From DASSUW01 sp963759375 (GTDB taxonomy: Bacteria > Actinomycetota > Thermoleophilia > Solirubrobacterales > Solirubrobacteraceae), in assembly GCA_963759375.1 (NCBI GenBank), contig CAVWYY010000003.1, positions 1-64,000 on the forward strand: 64,000 nt of DNA, given 5' to 3'. Positions 7,679 through 15,593 of this stretch are shown here, in pieces. The notes under the pieces were generated by a model. The model ran no database searches and was not told the origin of the DNA. It saw only the letters and a list, made by a program, of their open reading frames with translations. The translations under genes and the position numbers were made by a program. Numbering within the stretch: position 1 is the first letter of the stretch; the number at the start of each line of letters is the position of its first letter.

Positions 7679-8980
7679 ATGAGCGCCCACCGCGTGGTCA
7701 TCGTCGGCGGCGGCTTCGGCGGCCTCCAGGCCGCGCGCGGGCTGCGGGGCGCGCCCGTGGACGTCACGCTCATCGACCGGCGCAACTTCCACCTGTTCCA
7801 GCCGCTGAGCTACCAGGTCGCGACCGGCGCGCTGTCGCCGGGCGAGGTCGCGTATCCGCTGCGGGCGGTGTTCAAGCGCGACCGCAACGTGCGCGTGCTG
7901 CTCGCCGAGGTCGCCCGCTTCGACCTCGAGCGGCGCGAGGTGGTGCTCCAATCGGTCGGCGATCTGCCGGCGCCCGAGCCGGTGCCCTACGACACGCTGA
8001 TCGTCGCGGGCGGCTCGCACTACTCCTACTTCGGCCACGACGAATGGAGCGTCGAGGCCGCCGAGGTGAAGTCGCTCGAGAGCGCCCTGACCGTCCGAAG
8101 CCGCATCCTGTCCGCGTTCGAGGCCGCCGAGCTGGAACACGATCCGCGGCGTCGCGCCGAGTGGCTGACGTTCGCCGTGATCGGCGCCGGACCCACCGGC
8201 GTCGAGATGGCCGGCCAGATCGCCGAGCTTGCCCGCGACACCCTGCGCAGAGACTTCCGGTCTGCGGATCCCGGCAGTGGCAGCATCCTGCTCATCGAGG
8301 TCGCCGACCGGGTGCTGACCGGGTTCCCGCCGTCGCTCTCGGCGAAGGCCGAGCGCTCGCTGCGCCGGCTGGGCGTCACACCGGTGCTCGGCAGCACCGT
8401 CGTGGACGTCGACGCGACCGGTGTGACCGTGGCGGATGCGGACGGCGCGACCCGGCGCATCGTGGCCCGAACCATCGTCTGGGCCGCCGGCGTGACCGCG
8501 TCGCAGCTCGCCTCGGAGCTCGCCGCGGTCACGGGCGCCGAGCAGGACCGTGCGGGTCGCGTGACCGTCGAGTCCGACCTGACCCTCCCAAGCCATCCCG
8601 AGGTCTTCGCCCTCGGCGACATGGTCCGCGTCCGCGGCCCCGACGGCGGCGCCGTCACCCTCCCCGGTGTGGCGCCTGTCGCGATGCAGCAGGGGCGCTA
8701 CGCGGCCAGTGCCGTTCGCGCCCGCCTACAGGGCCGCGCCGTGCCGCCGTTTCACTACCACGACAAAGGCAACCTCGCCACCATCGGCCGCGCCGCCGCC
8801 GTCGCGGACATCAAGGGCGTGAGGATCAGCGGCTTCCTCGCCTGGCTGACCTGGCTGGTCGTCCACCTGTTCTACCTGATCGGCTTCCAGAACCGGCTGA
8901 TGGTCCTCATCCGCTGGTCCATCAGCTTCGCGACACGCGGCCGCGGCGCCCGCCTGATCACGAACCCTGACGGGAGCTGA
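7679..8980 (+). CDS. ndh: type II NADH:quinone oxidoreductase (NDH-2)
   Basis: 433 aa. The ATG at 7679 gives MSAHRVVIVGGGFGGLQAARG, with the FAD-binding GGGFGG at 10-15. A second dinucleotide fold (GAGPTGVEMAG, about 171-181) binds NADH, and the ALGD segment near 312 is the second FAD contact. The C-terminal hydrophobic region (LAWLTWLVVHLFYLIGFQNR) is the expected amphipathic membrane anchor. Known NDH-2 passes electrons from NADH to quinone without pumping protons. The length matches the family. It stands alone, convergent with the SDR gene with only 13 bp between stops. Confidence 0.9.
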   Translation: MSAHRVVIVGGGFGGLQAARGLRGAPVDVTLIDRRNFHLFQPLSYQVATGALSPGEVAYPLRAVFKRDRNVRVLLAEVARFDLERREVVLQSVGDLPAPEPVPYDTLIVAGGSHYSYFGHDEWSVEAAEVKSLESALTVRSRILSAFEAAELEHDPRRRAEWLTFAVIGAGPTGVEMAGQIAELARDTLRRDFRSADPGSGSILLIEVADRVLTGFPPSLSAKAERSLRRLGVTPVLGSTVVDVDATGVTVADADGATRRIVARTIVWAAGVTASQLASELAAVTGAEQDRAGRVTVESDLTLPSHPEVFALGDMVRVRGPDGGAVTLPGVAPVAMQQGRYAASAVRARLQGRAVPPFHYHDKGNLATIGRAAAVADIKGVRISGFLAWLTWLVVHLFYLIGFQNRLMVLIRWSISFATRGRGARLITNPDGS

Positions 8981-8993
8981 CTGGAACGCGTTC

Positions 8994-9776
8994 CTAGTCG
9001 GCGATCTCGCCGCAGGCCACGTTGATCACGGCGGCGGTGAGCGGGCTGGCCAGGTCGGAGGCCATGAGCGCCGCGACGTTGCCGACCTCGGCCAGCGTCG
9101 GCACACGGCCCAGCAGCGTCCCTTGCGCCCGCAGCGCGACCACGTCCTCGCTCGACGTCTCGGCGTCGCCGAAGTGGCGTTCCCAGACGTCCTCGACCCC
9201 GTGCGACTCCGGCGATCCCATCGAGCGCAGGCAGACGACGCGCACGCCGTGCGGGCCGAGCTCGGCCGCCAGGGCTCGCGTGAGCCCCTCGACGGCGGCG
9301 CACGCGATGCCGAAGCTGCCGATGTTCGGGTACGTCAGCCGCGCCGCGTCGGCGCTGAAGGTCAAGATCACGCCCGAACCCTGGGCGGTCATGTGCCGCG
9401 CCGCCGCCCGCGCGGTCAGCAGGTGCGTCGCGACGCGGTCGGCGACCGGCCCGACCGCCGCCTTCACCGACAGCCCGGTGAGCGGGACCTGCTCGTGATC
9501 GACGGCGATCGCGTTGAACGACACGTCCACGCTGCCCGCGGCCTCCGCGATCGCGTCGACGTGGCGCACAACGGCGGTCTCGTCCAGAGCGTCGACCAGC
9601 GCCGTCGCGGCGGTACCGCCGCCGTGCTCGATGCGCTGGGCCACGGCAGTCAGGGGCGCCGCCGTGCGGCCGGCCAGGAACACGGCGGCGCCCTCCCGGG
9701 CGAACGCCCGCGCCACGGCGCCGCCCACCGCTCCGCCCGCCCCGTACACGATCGCGTTCTTGCCTTCGAGCAGCAT
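8994..9776 (-). CDS. short-chain dehydrogenase-like protein lacking catalytic Tyr and Lys
   Basis: 260 aa. ATG at 9776, with GGGAGGT upstream, is preferred over a longer frame from 9836. The Rossmann motif GAGGAVG (12-18) and the NAI at 89-91 (in place of NNAG) fit the SDR family. In the usual YxxxK box the sequence is SFGIACAAVEG (154-164), so the catalytic Tyr is F155 and the Lys is C159; a Ser is kept near 141. Without Tyr and Lys, standard SDR oxidoreduction is unlikely, so it may bind NAD(P) only or catalyse something else. It is the last gene of the run behind the MFS exporter and DUF899 gene, and probably part of the sigma-factor regulon. Confidence 0.75.
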   Translation of the reverse strand: MLLEGKNAIVYGAGGAVGGAVARAFAREGAAVFLAGRTAAPLTAVAQRIEHGGGTAATALVDALDETAVVRHVDAIAEAAGSVDVSFNAIAVDHEQVPLTGLSVKAAVGPVADRVATHLLTARAAARHMTAQGSGVILTFSADAARLTYPNIGSFGIACAAVEGLTRALAAELGPHGVRVVCLRSMGSPESHGVEDVWERHFGDAETSSEDVVALRAQGTLLGRVPTLAEVGNVAALMASDLASPLTAAVINVACGEIAD

Positions 9777-9836
9777 GTGACCTCCCAACCGGAGAAGCTT
9801 GCTGACTCGTAGACCGCAGCCAGGGCGTGAACTCAT

Positions 9837-10502
9837 CTACTCGTACTCGTCGGCGAGCCTCCACCACTCGGGGTGCGTCGGGGTCTGCGGGTAGCCCGCG
9901 GGCGAGTCCTCCCAGTCCTCCTGGCGTCCGAGCGCGGTGATGTCGAGGTAGCTGAACGTGCTGCCGAGCGCCTCGTCACCGCGTCCGTTGACGAAGTACG
10001 TGCGGAAGACCTCGTCGCCGTCGCGGACGAACACGTTGGTGCCGTGCCACTCGTCCACGCTGAAGTCGGCGTCGAAGTCGTCCGTGAGCGTGTACCACGG
10101 CACGTCGAAGCCCGTGCGCGCCTTCCAGCGCTCGATGTCGGGCTGGGGCGCGCGCGAGACGTACGCGAGCGTGGTGTCGCGGGCGTTCAGATGCGCGGGG
10201 TGGGCGTCTTGGGCGGCCATCATCGAGCAGCCGCGGCACCCCTTCTCGGGCCAGCCGGCCACGCCGGGCTCGAAGAAGTGGCGATAGACGATCAGCTGAC
10301 GGCGTCCCTCGAACAGGTCGGGCAGGGTCGCCGGTCCGTTCGGGCCGTCGAAGCGGTAGGGCTTCGCCACGGCCATGCGCGGCATCCGGCGGCGCTTGGC
10401 GGCCAGGGCGTCGCGTGCGTGGGTCAGCGCCTTCTCCTCCACCAGTAGTTCCTCCCAGGCGGCTTGCCAGTCCTGGGGTGAGACGATCGGGGGCAGGTTC
10501 AT
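9837..10502 (-). CDS. DUF899 family thioredoxin-like protein (copy 1)
   Basis: 221 aa; AAAGGAG precedes the ATG at 10502. The DUF899 signature is present: an N-terminal helical stretch (EKALTHARDALAAKRRRMP), GRRQLIVYRHFF, and a CRGC dithiol about 90 residues in, at a thioredoxin-like position. The C-terminus carries DITALGRQEDWEDSP. The biochemical role of DUF899 proteins is not established. It lies 27 bp downstream of the MFS gene on the same strand, and a paralogue sits at 13662-14372 in the same cluster. Confidence 0.85.
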   Translation of the reverse strand: MNLPPIVSPQDWQAAWEELLVEEKALTHARDALAAKRRRMPRMAVAKPYRFDGPNGPATLPDLFEGRRQLIVYRHFFEPGVAGWPEKGCRGCSMMAAQDAHPAHLNARDTTLAYVSRAPQPDIERWKARTGFDVPWYTLTDDFDADFSVDEWHGTNVFVRDGDEVFRTYFVNGRGDEALGSTFSYLDITALGRQEDWEDSPAGYPQTPTHPEWWRLADEYE

Positions 10503-10529
10503 TTGGTTCTCCTTTCGTGGTGTGGTTCG

Positions 10530-11966
10530 TCAGGCGGCGGCCGGCTCGAGCTCGGCCGCGACACCGGGCTCGCGGCGCCTGCCGAGCAGCAGACCGGCTG
10601 CCGCCATCCCGACGACCGCGAACGCGATCGCCACGGCGAAGGCGGACTGGTAGCCGTCGGTCAGCGCGGCCAGCCGATCGGCGCCGTGGGCACCCGAGAC
10701 GGCGACCGTCGAGAGGACGGCCACCCCGACGGCGCCGCCGATCTGGAACGAGGCGTTGTTGAGACCCGAGGCCAGCCCGGCCTCGCTGTCGGCCACGCCG
10801 GTCAGCGAGGCGATCGAGCCGGCGACGTAGGCCGCGCCGATGCCCGGGCCGAGGAGCAGCAGGGCGAAGAAGAGATCGCCGAGGTAGCTGCCGCCGACCG
10901 AGACCTGCGTCAGCAGCAGGCTGCCCAGGCCGGTGAGCGCCATCGCGACGACCGCGACGCCCCTCACGCCGCCCTTGGTGGCGATCGCCTGCGCGGAGGC
11001 GGTTCCGATCACCGCCGTGACCGGCATGACGACGGACGCCAGCCCGAACTGGATCGGCGACCAGCCGAGCACCTCCTGCGCGTACTGGGTGAGGATGAAC
11101 GGCACGCCGAAGCCGAAGGTCCCCAGCGCGAAGAGCACGAGGTTGCCTCCGACCAGCGAGCGCGACCGGAACACGCCCAGCGGCGCCAGCGGTGCGACGG
11201 AGCGCGACTCGATGACGGCGAAGGCCGCAGTCAGGACGGCCGCCAGCGCCAGCAGGCCCAGCGTCTGGGCGGAGCCCCACCCGGCGTCAGGTGCCTCGAC
11301 GACCGCGTAGACCATCGACGTCAGCGCAGCCGTGATCGTCACCGCGCCGGCGACGTCGAACCGCCGCGGCCCAGCCGCCGCGCGGCTGTCGCGCAGGAGC
11401 ACCGGGCTGAGCGCGGCCACCACGGCGGCGACCGGCACGTTGATGAAGAAGATCCATTCCCAGCCGAGGCCGTCGGTGATCGGGCCGCCGACCAGCCAGG
11501 CGGCGGTCCCGCCGATGGCGCCGGTCGAGCCCCAGATCCCGAGCGCCTGGTTGCGCTCGCCGCCCTCCGGGAACGTGGTCATGAGGATGGACAGCGCGGT
11601 GGGCGTCATGATCGCGGCGGCCACGCCCTGCACGGCGCGCGCGGTGAGCAGCGCCTCACTCGTGCCCGCCAGCCCGGCGCCGAGCGAGGCCAGCGCGAAC
11701 AGGCCGGTTCCGGCGATGAACATGCGTCGACGCCCCAGCAGGTCGGCGGCGCGCCCGCCCAGCAGAAGCAGGCCGCCGAAGCTGAGCAGGTAGGCGCTCA
11801 GGACCCACTGCAGGTCTCCGGCCGAGAACGCCAGGTCCGCGTCGATCGAGGGCAGCGCCACGAGCACGATCGCGGAATCGAGGATGACCATGAAGAACGC
11901 CGTGCACAGCAACGCCAGCGCCTTCCAGCGGCGAGGGTCGGGTTGTGTGTGGTTCGAGTTGGACAT
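10530..11966 (-). CDS. MFS drug/proton antiporter, DHA2 (EmrB/QacA) type
   Basis: 478 aa with about 14 membrane helices. Visible DHA2 features are LDSAIVLVALPSI in helix 1 and RRRMFIAGTGLF after helix 2. These exporters use the proton gradient to expel hydrophobic compounds. The ATG at 11966 has no Shine-Dalgarno sequence, and the promoter-like repeat at 11969-12001 ends only a few bases before it, so the message is probably leaderless. It is the first gene after the sigma factor and begins the run MFS, DUF899, SDR. The substrate cannot be read from the sequence. Confidence 0.88.
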   Translation of the reverse strand: MSNSNHTQPDPRRWKALALLCTAFFMVILDSAIVLVALPSIDADLAFSAGDLQWVLSAYLLSFGGLLLLGGRAADLLGRRRMFIAGTGLFALASLGAGLAGTSEALLTARAVQGVAAAIMTPTALSILMTTFPEGGERNQALGIWGSTGAIGGTAAWLVGGPITDGLGWEWIFFINVPVAAVVAALSPVLLRDSRAAAGPRRFDVAGAVTITAALTSMVYAVVEAPDAGWGSAQTLGLLALAAVLTAAFAVIESRSVAPLAPLGVFRSRSLVGGNLVLFALGTFGFGVPFILTQYAQEVLGWSPIQFGLASVVMPVTAVIGTASAQAIATKGGVRGVAVVAMALTGLGSLLLTQVSVGGSYLGDLFFALLLLGPGIGAAYVAGSIASLTGVADSEAGLASGLNNASFQIGGAVGVAVLSTVAVSGAHGADRLAALTDGYQSAFAVAIAFAVVGMAAAGLLLGRRREPGVAAELEPAAA

Positions 11967-11968
11967 AT

Positions 11969-12001
11969 CAAGACGTCGCAGCCCGACCGGCGATTTGGAC
12001 A
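11969..12001 (-). promoter_or_regulatory. ECF-type promoter (copy 2) before the MFS gene
   Basis: On the minus strand TGTCCA (11996-12001) is followed after 18 bp by GACGTC (11972-11977), which ends 6 nt before the ATG at 11966. The 33 bases match the copy at 14523-14555 at 31 positions. A TGTC -35 and CGTC -10 are typical of ECF promoters, and the ECF42-type sigma gene ends 6 bp upstream. I infer autogenous regulon control with a leaderless transcript. Confidence 0.65.
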
Positions 12002-12007
12002 GGGGCG

Positions 12008-13252
12008 TCAGCGAAGCGCGCTCAGGCGCCGCTCGAGCTCCGCGCGCTCGACGGCGTTCGCGCTGAGCTCGATCGCGCGCTCGTACGCGCGCACGGCGCC
12101 GTCGGCGTCGCCCGCGCGGCTGAGCAGCTCGGCGTGCGCGGCGTGCAGCGGCTGGTAGCGCTCGAGCGCACCCTCGGCGAGCAGCGGCTCGAGCAGCTCG
12201 AGCCCGGCGGCGGGCCCGGAGGCCAGGCCGACGGCGACCGCGCGATTGAGCTCGACCACCGGCGACGGGTTGAGGGCGGCCAAGGCGCCGTAGAGCTCGG
12301 CGATCTGCGCCCAGTCGGTGGCGTCGGCGTCCGGGGCCTGGATCTGCACGGCCGTGATCGCGGCCTGCAGCTGGTACTCGCCCGGACGCCGCAGGCGCAC
12401 CGCCCGCTCCAGCTTCGCGAGGCCCAAGCGGATCCGGTCCTGATCCCACAACGACCGGTCCTGCGCCTCCAGCGCGACCCACCGACCGCTCGCATCCACG
12501 CGGGCGGCCCGGCGCGCGTCGTGCAGCAGCATCAGCGCCGACAGGCCCCAGACCTCGGCGTCGTCGGGCATCAGCAGGCTCAGCAGCTCGCCGAGGCGGA
12601 TCGCCTCGTCGCACAGTTCCTCGCGCACGAGGCGGTCGCCCTCGGCCGCCGCGTAGCCCTCGTTGAAGATCAGGTAGACGACCTGCAGCACGCCGCGCAG
12701 CCGGTCGGGCAGCTCCTCGTCACGGGGCACGCGGTAGGGGATGTGCGCGTCCGCGATCTTGCGCTTCGCGCGCACGATCCGCTTGCCCATCGTCGGCTCG
12801 GCGACCAGGAACGCGCGGGCGATCTCGCCGGTCGTCAGGCCGCCGAGCGCGCGCAGCGTGAGCGCCACGCGCGCGGGCATCTCCAGCGCCGGATGGCAGC
12901 AGGTGAAGATCAACCGCAGCCGGTCGTCGACGATCGCGCTCTCGTCATCCATCGATGGCTCCTCCTGCATGTCCAGGCGCTTGAGCTCGGCCAGGCGCTC
13001 GGCGCGATCGGCCACCGACCGGTTCCGGCGCAGGCGATCGATCGCCCGCCGCCGGGCGGCGGTCGTGATCCACGCCCCCGGGTTGGCCGGGACGCCGTCG
13101 CGCCGCCACACCGTCACCGCAGCCTCGAACGCATCCTGCACCGCGTCCTCGGCCAGCTGGAAGTCGCCGGCCTGCCGGATCAGGGTGGCCAGCACGATCG
13201 CGCGCTCCTCGCGGAACGCACGAGCGATCGCGGCCGAGACGGCGTCGCTCAC
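12008..13252 (-). CDS. ECF42-type RNA polymerase sigma factor with TPR-like C-terminal domain
   Basis: 414 aa from a GTG that overlaps the DGPF stop by 4 bp (GTGA). Sigma region 2 is near 12-75 (LAEDAVQDAFEAAVTVW) and region 4 near 125-180 (GLTTGEIARAFLVAEPTMGKR). A long helical C-terminal extension (about 185-414, with TPR-like pairs) replaces an anti-sigma partner. This layout and the adjacent DGPF protein define the ECF42 group, where the extension is thought to control activity. It presumably recognises the two TGTCCA-GACGTC repeats, one before its own operon and one before the MFS gene. No anti-sigma factor is encoded nearby. Confidence 0.9.
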   Translation of the reverse strand: MSDAVSAAIARAFREERAIVLATLIRQAGDFQLAEDAVQDAFEAAVTVWRRDGVPANPGAWITTAARRRAIDRLRRNRSVADRAERLAELKRLDMQEEPSMDDESAIVDDRLRLIFTCCHPALEMPARVALTLRALGGLTTGEIARAFLVAEPTMGKRIVRAKRKIADAHIPYRVPRDEELPDRLRGVLQVVYLIFNEGYAAAEGDRLVREELCDEAIRLGELLSLLMPDDAEVWGLSALMLLHDARRAARVDASGRWVALEAQDRSLWDQDRIRLGLAKLERAVRLRRPGEYQLQAAITAVQIQAPDADATDWAQIAELYGALAALNPSPVVELNRAVAVGLASGPAAGLELLEPLLAEGALERYQPLHAAHAELLSRAGDADGAVRAYERAIELSANAVERAELERRLSALR

Positions 13253-13662
13253 GCCATGTCCCGCACGTCCTCGTCCGATACGTCGGCGCCGGCCCGGCGC
13301 GCCATGTCCATGAACTCCTCCGCCGGCACGACCGGCCGCACCTCGATCGTCCCCCAGCCCGCGGCCGGGATTCGCGCGGCGTGCTCGAGCGCTTCGTCGA
13401 GGTCGGCGCAGTCCACGACGTAGTAGCCGGCCAGGACCTCCTTGGTCACCGCGAACGGGCCGTCGGTGATCTCCGGTGCTCCATCACGCACGCGGACCGA
13501 CGTCGCGCTCTCCGTCGAACGCAGGGCCTTGACGCCCACGAGCAGACCGGCGTCCCGCAGGCTGCGGTGCAGCTCCAGGAACAGCGGCAGCTCCCGCTCG
13601 CGCTCCGCCTGACCGGCCTCGTCGAGCTCCTCCTCGTAGACCAGCAGCATGTACTGGGACAT
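13249..13662 (-). CDS. YCII/DGPF domain protein
   Basis: 137 aa, starting at the ATG that overlaps the upstream DUF899 stop (TGATG). It opens MSQYMLLVYEE and carries the diagnostic DGPF at 67-70 followed by AVTKE, within a ferredoxin-like YCII fold. DGPF proteins accompany ECF41/ECF42 sigma factors in many genomes. Their catalytic role is unproven, although YCII relatives act as small dehydrochlorinase or lactone-handling enzymes. It is translationally coupled to the sigma factor, so it may be part of the sensing or response module. Confidence 0.9.
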   Translation of the reverse strand: MSQYMLLVYEEELDEAGQAERERELPLFLELHRSLRDAGLLVGVKALRSTESATSVRVRDGAPEITDGPFAVTKEVLAGYYVVDCADLDEALEHAARIPAAGWGTIEVRPVVPAEEFMDMARRAGADVSDEDVRDMA

Positions 13663-14372
13663 CAGACCTCCGGTCGTAGTCGGGACCATTGCGCGGTGGG
13701 ACGGCCGTCGGTGCGGAACGGGTTGGCGCCGCTCTCCCAGCGCCGCGGCCACGACTGCGGCGAGTCCTCCCACGCCTCCTGGCGGCCGTAGACGGTCATG
13801 TCCGCCAGCCCGTAGGCCGGGGCCATGACCTCGAAGCCGCGGCCACCGGTCCAGTACGTCTCGAACACGCTGTCGCCGTCCCGCAGGTAGCTCACCAGGC
13901 AGGCCCGGTTGAACCGGCGCCCGGCGAGCAGCGTCTCGGCGGAGTCGAGCGCCGAGTACCAGGGCACGTCCCAGCCCATGAAATCGCGGTAGCGCACGCT
14001 TTCCTCGTACGCGCCCTGGCAGAAGGTGGCGTAGGTGATGTCGCGCGCGTGCAGGTCGGCCAGCTCGCGGACCTGCCCGTTGAAGAACGTGCAGCCTTCG
14101 CACTGCGCCTCGTAGGGCTCGCCCGGGAACCACATGTGGTAGTAGGCGACCAGCTGACGGCGGCCCTCGAACGTGTCGAGCAGCGTGACCGGCCCGTCCG
14201 GGCCGGTCAGCGTGGTGGTGGCGTCGACCTCGACCATCGCCAGCCGCCGCCGGGCCGCGGCGATCGCGTCGCCTTCGTGGGTGTGCGCCTTCTCGCGCTT
14301 CCGCAGGGCGTCGATCTCGGCCTGCCAGGCGGCGCGATCGACGACCTCGGGAATCGTCTCGCGGTCGTGCAT
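13662..14372 (-). CDS. DUF899 family thioredoxin-like protein (copy 2)
   Basis: 236 aa, with the ATG at 14372 lying 4 bp past the stop of a tiny upstream reading frame. It has the same layout as copy 1: EKAHTHEGDAIAAARRRLA at the N-terminus, GRRQLVAYYHMWF, a CEGC dithiol in the thioredoxin position, and DMTVYGRQEAWEDSP near the C-terminus. Copies 1 and 2 share the motifs but differ widely elsewhere, so they are not a recent duplication. Being first in the sigma operon, it is the likely main output of that promoter. The function is unknown. A redox or peroxide-handling role is only suggested by the fold. Confidence 0.85.
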   Translation of the reverse strand: MHDRETIPEVVDRAAWQAEIDALRKREKAHTHEGDAIAAARRRLAMVEVDATTTLTGPDGPVTLLDTFEGRRQLVAYYHMWFPGEPYEAQCEGCTFFNGQVRELADLHARDITYATFCQGAYEESVRYRDFMGWDVPWYSALDSAETLLAGRRFNRACLVSYLRDGDSVFETYWTGGRGFEVMAPAYGLADMTVYGRQEAWEDSPQSWPRRWESGANPFRTDGRPTAQWSRLRPEV

Positions 14373-14376
14373 GGCG

Positions 14377-14475
14377 TCAGCTCCGCCGCGTCTTGCGCGG
14401 GCGCGGCGGGCGCGCGTGGATGTGGCGGTGCGTCGACTGAGCGGCCATCTGGATGGCGATCGGATCGGCGATCAT
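14377..14475 (-). CDS. 32-aa Arg/His-rich leader ORF of the ECF42 operon
   Basis: An ATG at 14475 is preceded by AAAGGAG with a 5-nt spacer, a much better ribosome-binding site than most genes here have. The frame encodes MIADPIAIQMAAQS followed by a His/Arg/Pro-rich tail that ends KTRRS, and stops 4 bp before the DUF899 start. It is the first frame after the ECF promoter at 14523-14555. It may be a real small protein or a leader that sets translation of the operon. No homologue is recognised. Confidence 0.5.
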   Translation of the reverse strand: MIADPIAIQMAAQSTHRHIHARPPRPRKTRRS

Positions 14476-14522
14476 GGTTGCTCCTTTGTCGTCGTTGGCG
14501 CCGCCCCGTGAGGCGGCCTCAA

Positions 14523-14555
14523 CAAGACGTCGCAGCACGATCGGCGATTTGGACA
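14523..14555 (-). promoter_or_regulatory. ECF-type promoter (copy 1) for the ECF42 operon
   Basis: On the minus strand TGTCCA (14550-14555) and GACGTC (14526-14531) are 18 bp apart, the same spacing as in the repeat before the MFS gene; only two of 33 bases differ. Transcription would start near 14519, leaving about 45 nt before the 32-aa frame. The extra conservation between the -35 and -10 boxes is more than a sigma factor needs and may include another binding site. Confidence 0.65.
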
Positions 14556-14627
14556 CTCACCACTACTGAGCCATCGTGGCTCCGCAACGTACCGAACCGA
14601 TCCTCGCGCTCGCGCGTACGGCCTGCC

Positions 14628-15590
14628 GTGCATGAGCACGCGCACGCGTACTGGCTCCGCGCGCCAGGGCGCGGGGAGATCCGGCCGGTCGCCCTACCCG
14701 AGCCGGGACGCGACGACGTCGTGGTCCGCACGCTGCGGTCCGGCGTCAGCCGAGGCACCGAGACGCTGGTGTTTCGCGGCGGCGCACCGCCGCGCGCGCC
14801 ATTCCAGGAAGGGGAGTTCCCGGGGCCGGTCAAGTACGGCTACCTGAACGTCGGCGCCGTCGAGCAGGGGCCAGCCGAGCTGCGCGGCCGCACGGTCTTC
14901 TGCCTGTACCCGCACCAGACCGCGTACGTGGTGCCGGCGGGCGCCGTGACCCTCGTGCCCGATGACGTGCCGCCCGCGCGCGCCGTGCTCGCCGGCACCG
15001 TCGAGACCGCCGTCAACGCCCTGTGGGACGCGCCTCCGCTGGTCGGCGACCGCGTTGCCGTCGTGGGTGCCGGGATGGTCGGCTGCTGCGTCGCCCGCCT
15101 GCTCGTCCGGTTCCCGGCCGTCGAGGTCACGCTCATCGACGTCGACGCGTCGCGAGCCGAGGTCGCGGCCGCCCTCGGCACCGGCTTCGCGAGGCCGGAC
15201 GACGCCGCCGGGGGGTGCGACCTGGTCGTGCACACGAGCGCGACGGCGGCCGGGCTCCAGCGCTCGCTCGACCTGCTGGCGCCCGAGGGCACGGTGCTCG
15301 ATCTGAGCTGGTACGGCGACGCCGAGGTGCGGCTCTCGCTGGGCGGCGCGTTCCATGAGCGCCGGCTCGGGCTACGTGCCAGCCAGGTCGGGACGGTGTC
15401 CCCGGCCCGCAGCGCCCGCCGCACGACGGCCGATCGGCTGGCCCTCGCGCTCGACCTCCTGCGCGACCCCGCGTTCGACGTGCTCGTGACCGGCGAGTCG
15501 CGCTTCGACGAGCTGCCAGGCGTCATGGAACGGCTGGCCGCCGGGAGCCTGCCGGCGCTCTGCCACACCATCACCTACGACGGGGCATAG
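14628..15590 (+). CDS. zinc-type alcohol dehydrogenase-like (MDR) oxidoreductase
   Basis: 320 aa from a GTG at 14628 (MHEHAHAYWLRAPGRGE); an ATG at 14632 is out of frame. The medium-chain dehydrogenase layout is clear: a GroES-like N-terminal part with SGVSRGTETLVFRG and a Rossmann part with VAVVGAGMVGCCVARLL (about 144-160). The structural Cys-rich zinc lobe is absent and I see no complete catalytic zinc set, so metal dependence is uncertain. It opens an eight-gene operon and is followed 3 bp later by the PTPS-like gene, so it probably oxidises or reduces a pathway intermediate. The start lacks a clear Shine-Dalgarno sequence. Confidence 0.75.
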   Translation: MHEHAHAYWLRAPGRGEIRPVALPEPGRDDVVVRTLRSGVSRGTETLVFRGGAPPRAPFQEGEFPGPVKYGYLNVGAVEQGPAELRGRTVFCLYPHQTAYVVPAGAVTLVPDDVPPARAVLAGTVETAVNALWDAPPLVGDRVAVVGAGMVGCCVARLLVRFPAVEVTLIDVDASRAEVAAALGTGFARPDDAAGGCDLVVHTSATAAGLQRSLDLLAPEGTVLDLSWYGDAEVRLSLGGAFHERRLGLRASQVGTVSPARSARRTTADRLALALDLLRDPAFDVLVTGESRFDELPGVMERLAAGSLPALCHTITYDGA

Positions 15591-15593
15591 CGC

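Noticed and set aside
10503..12158. Long plus-strand frame opposite the MFS gene
   Set aside because: Very high Arg/Asp/Gln/His content and full overlap with a clear membrane protein on the other strand mark it as a shadow of GC-rich coding sequence.
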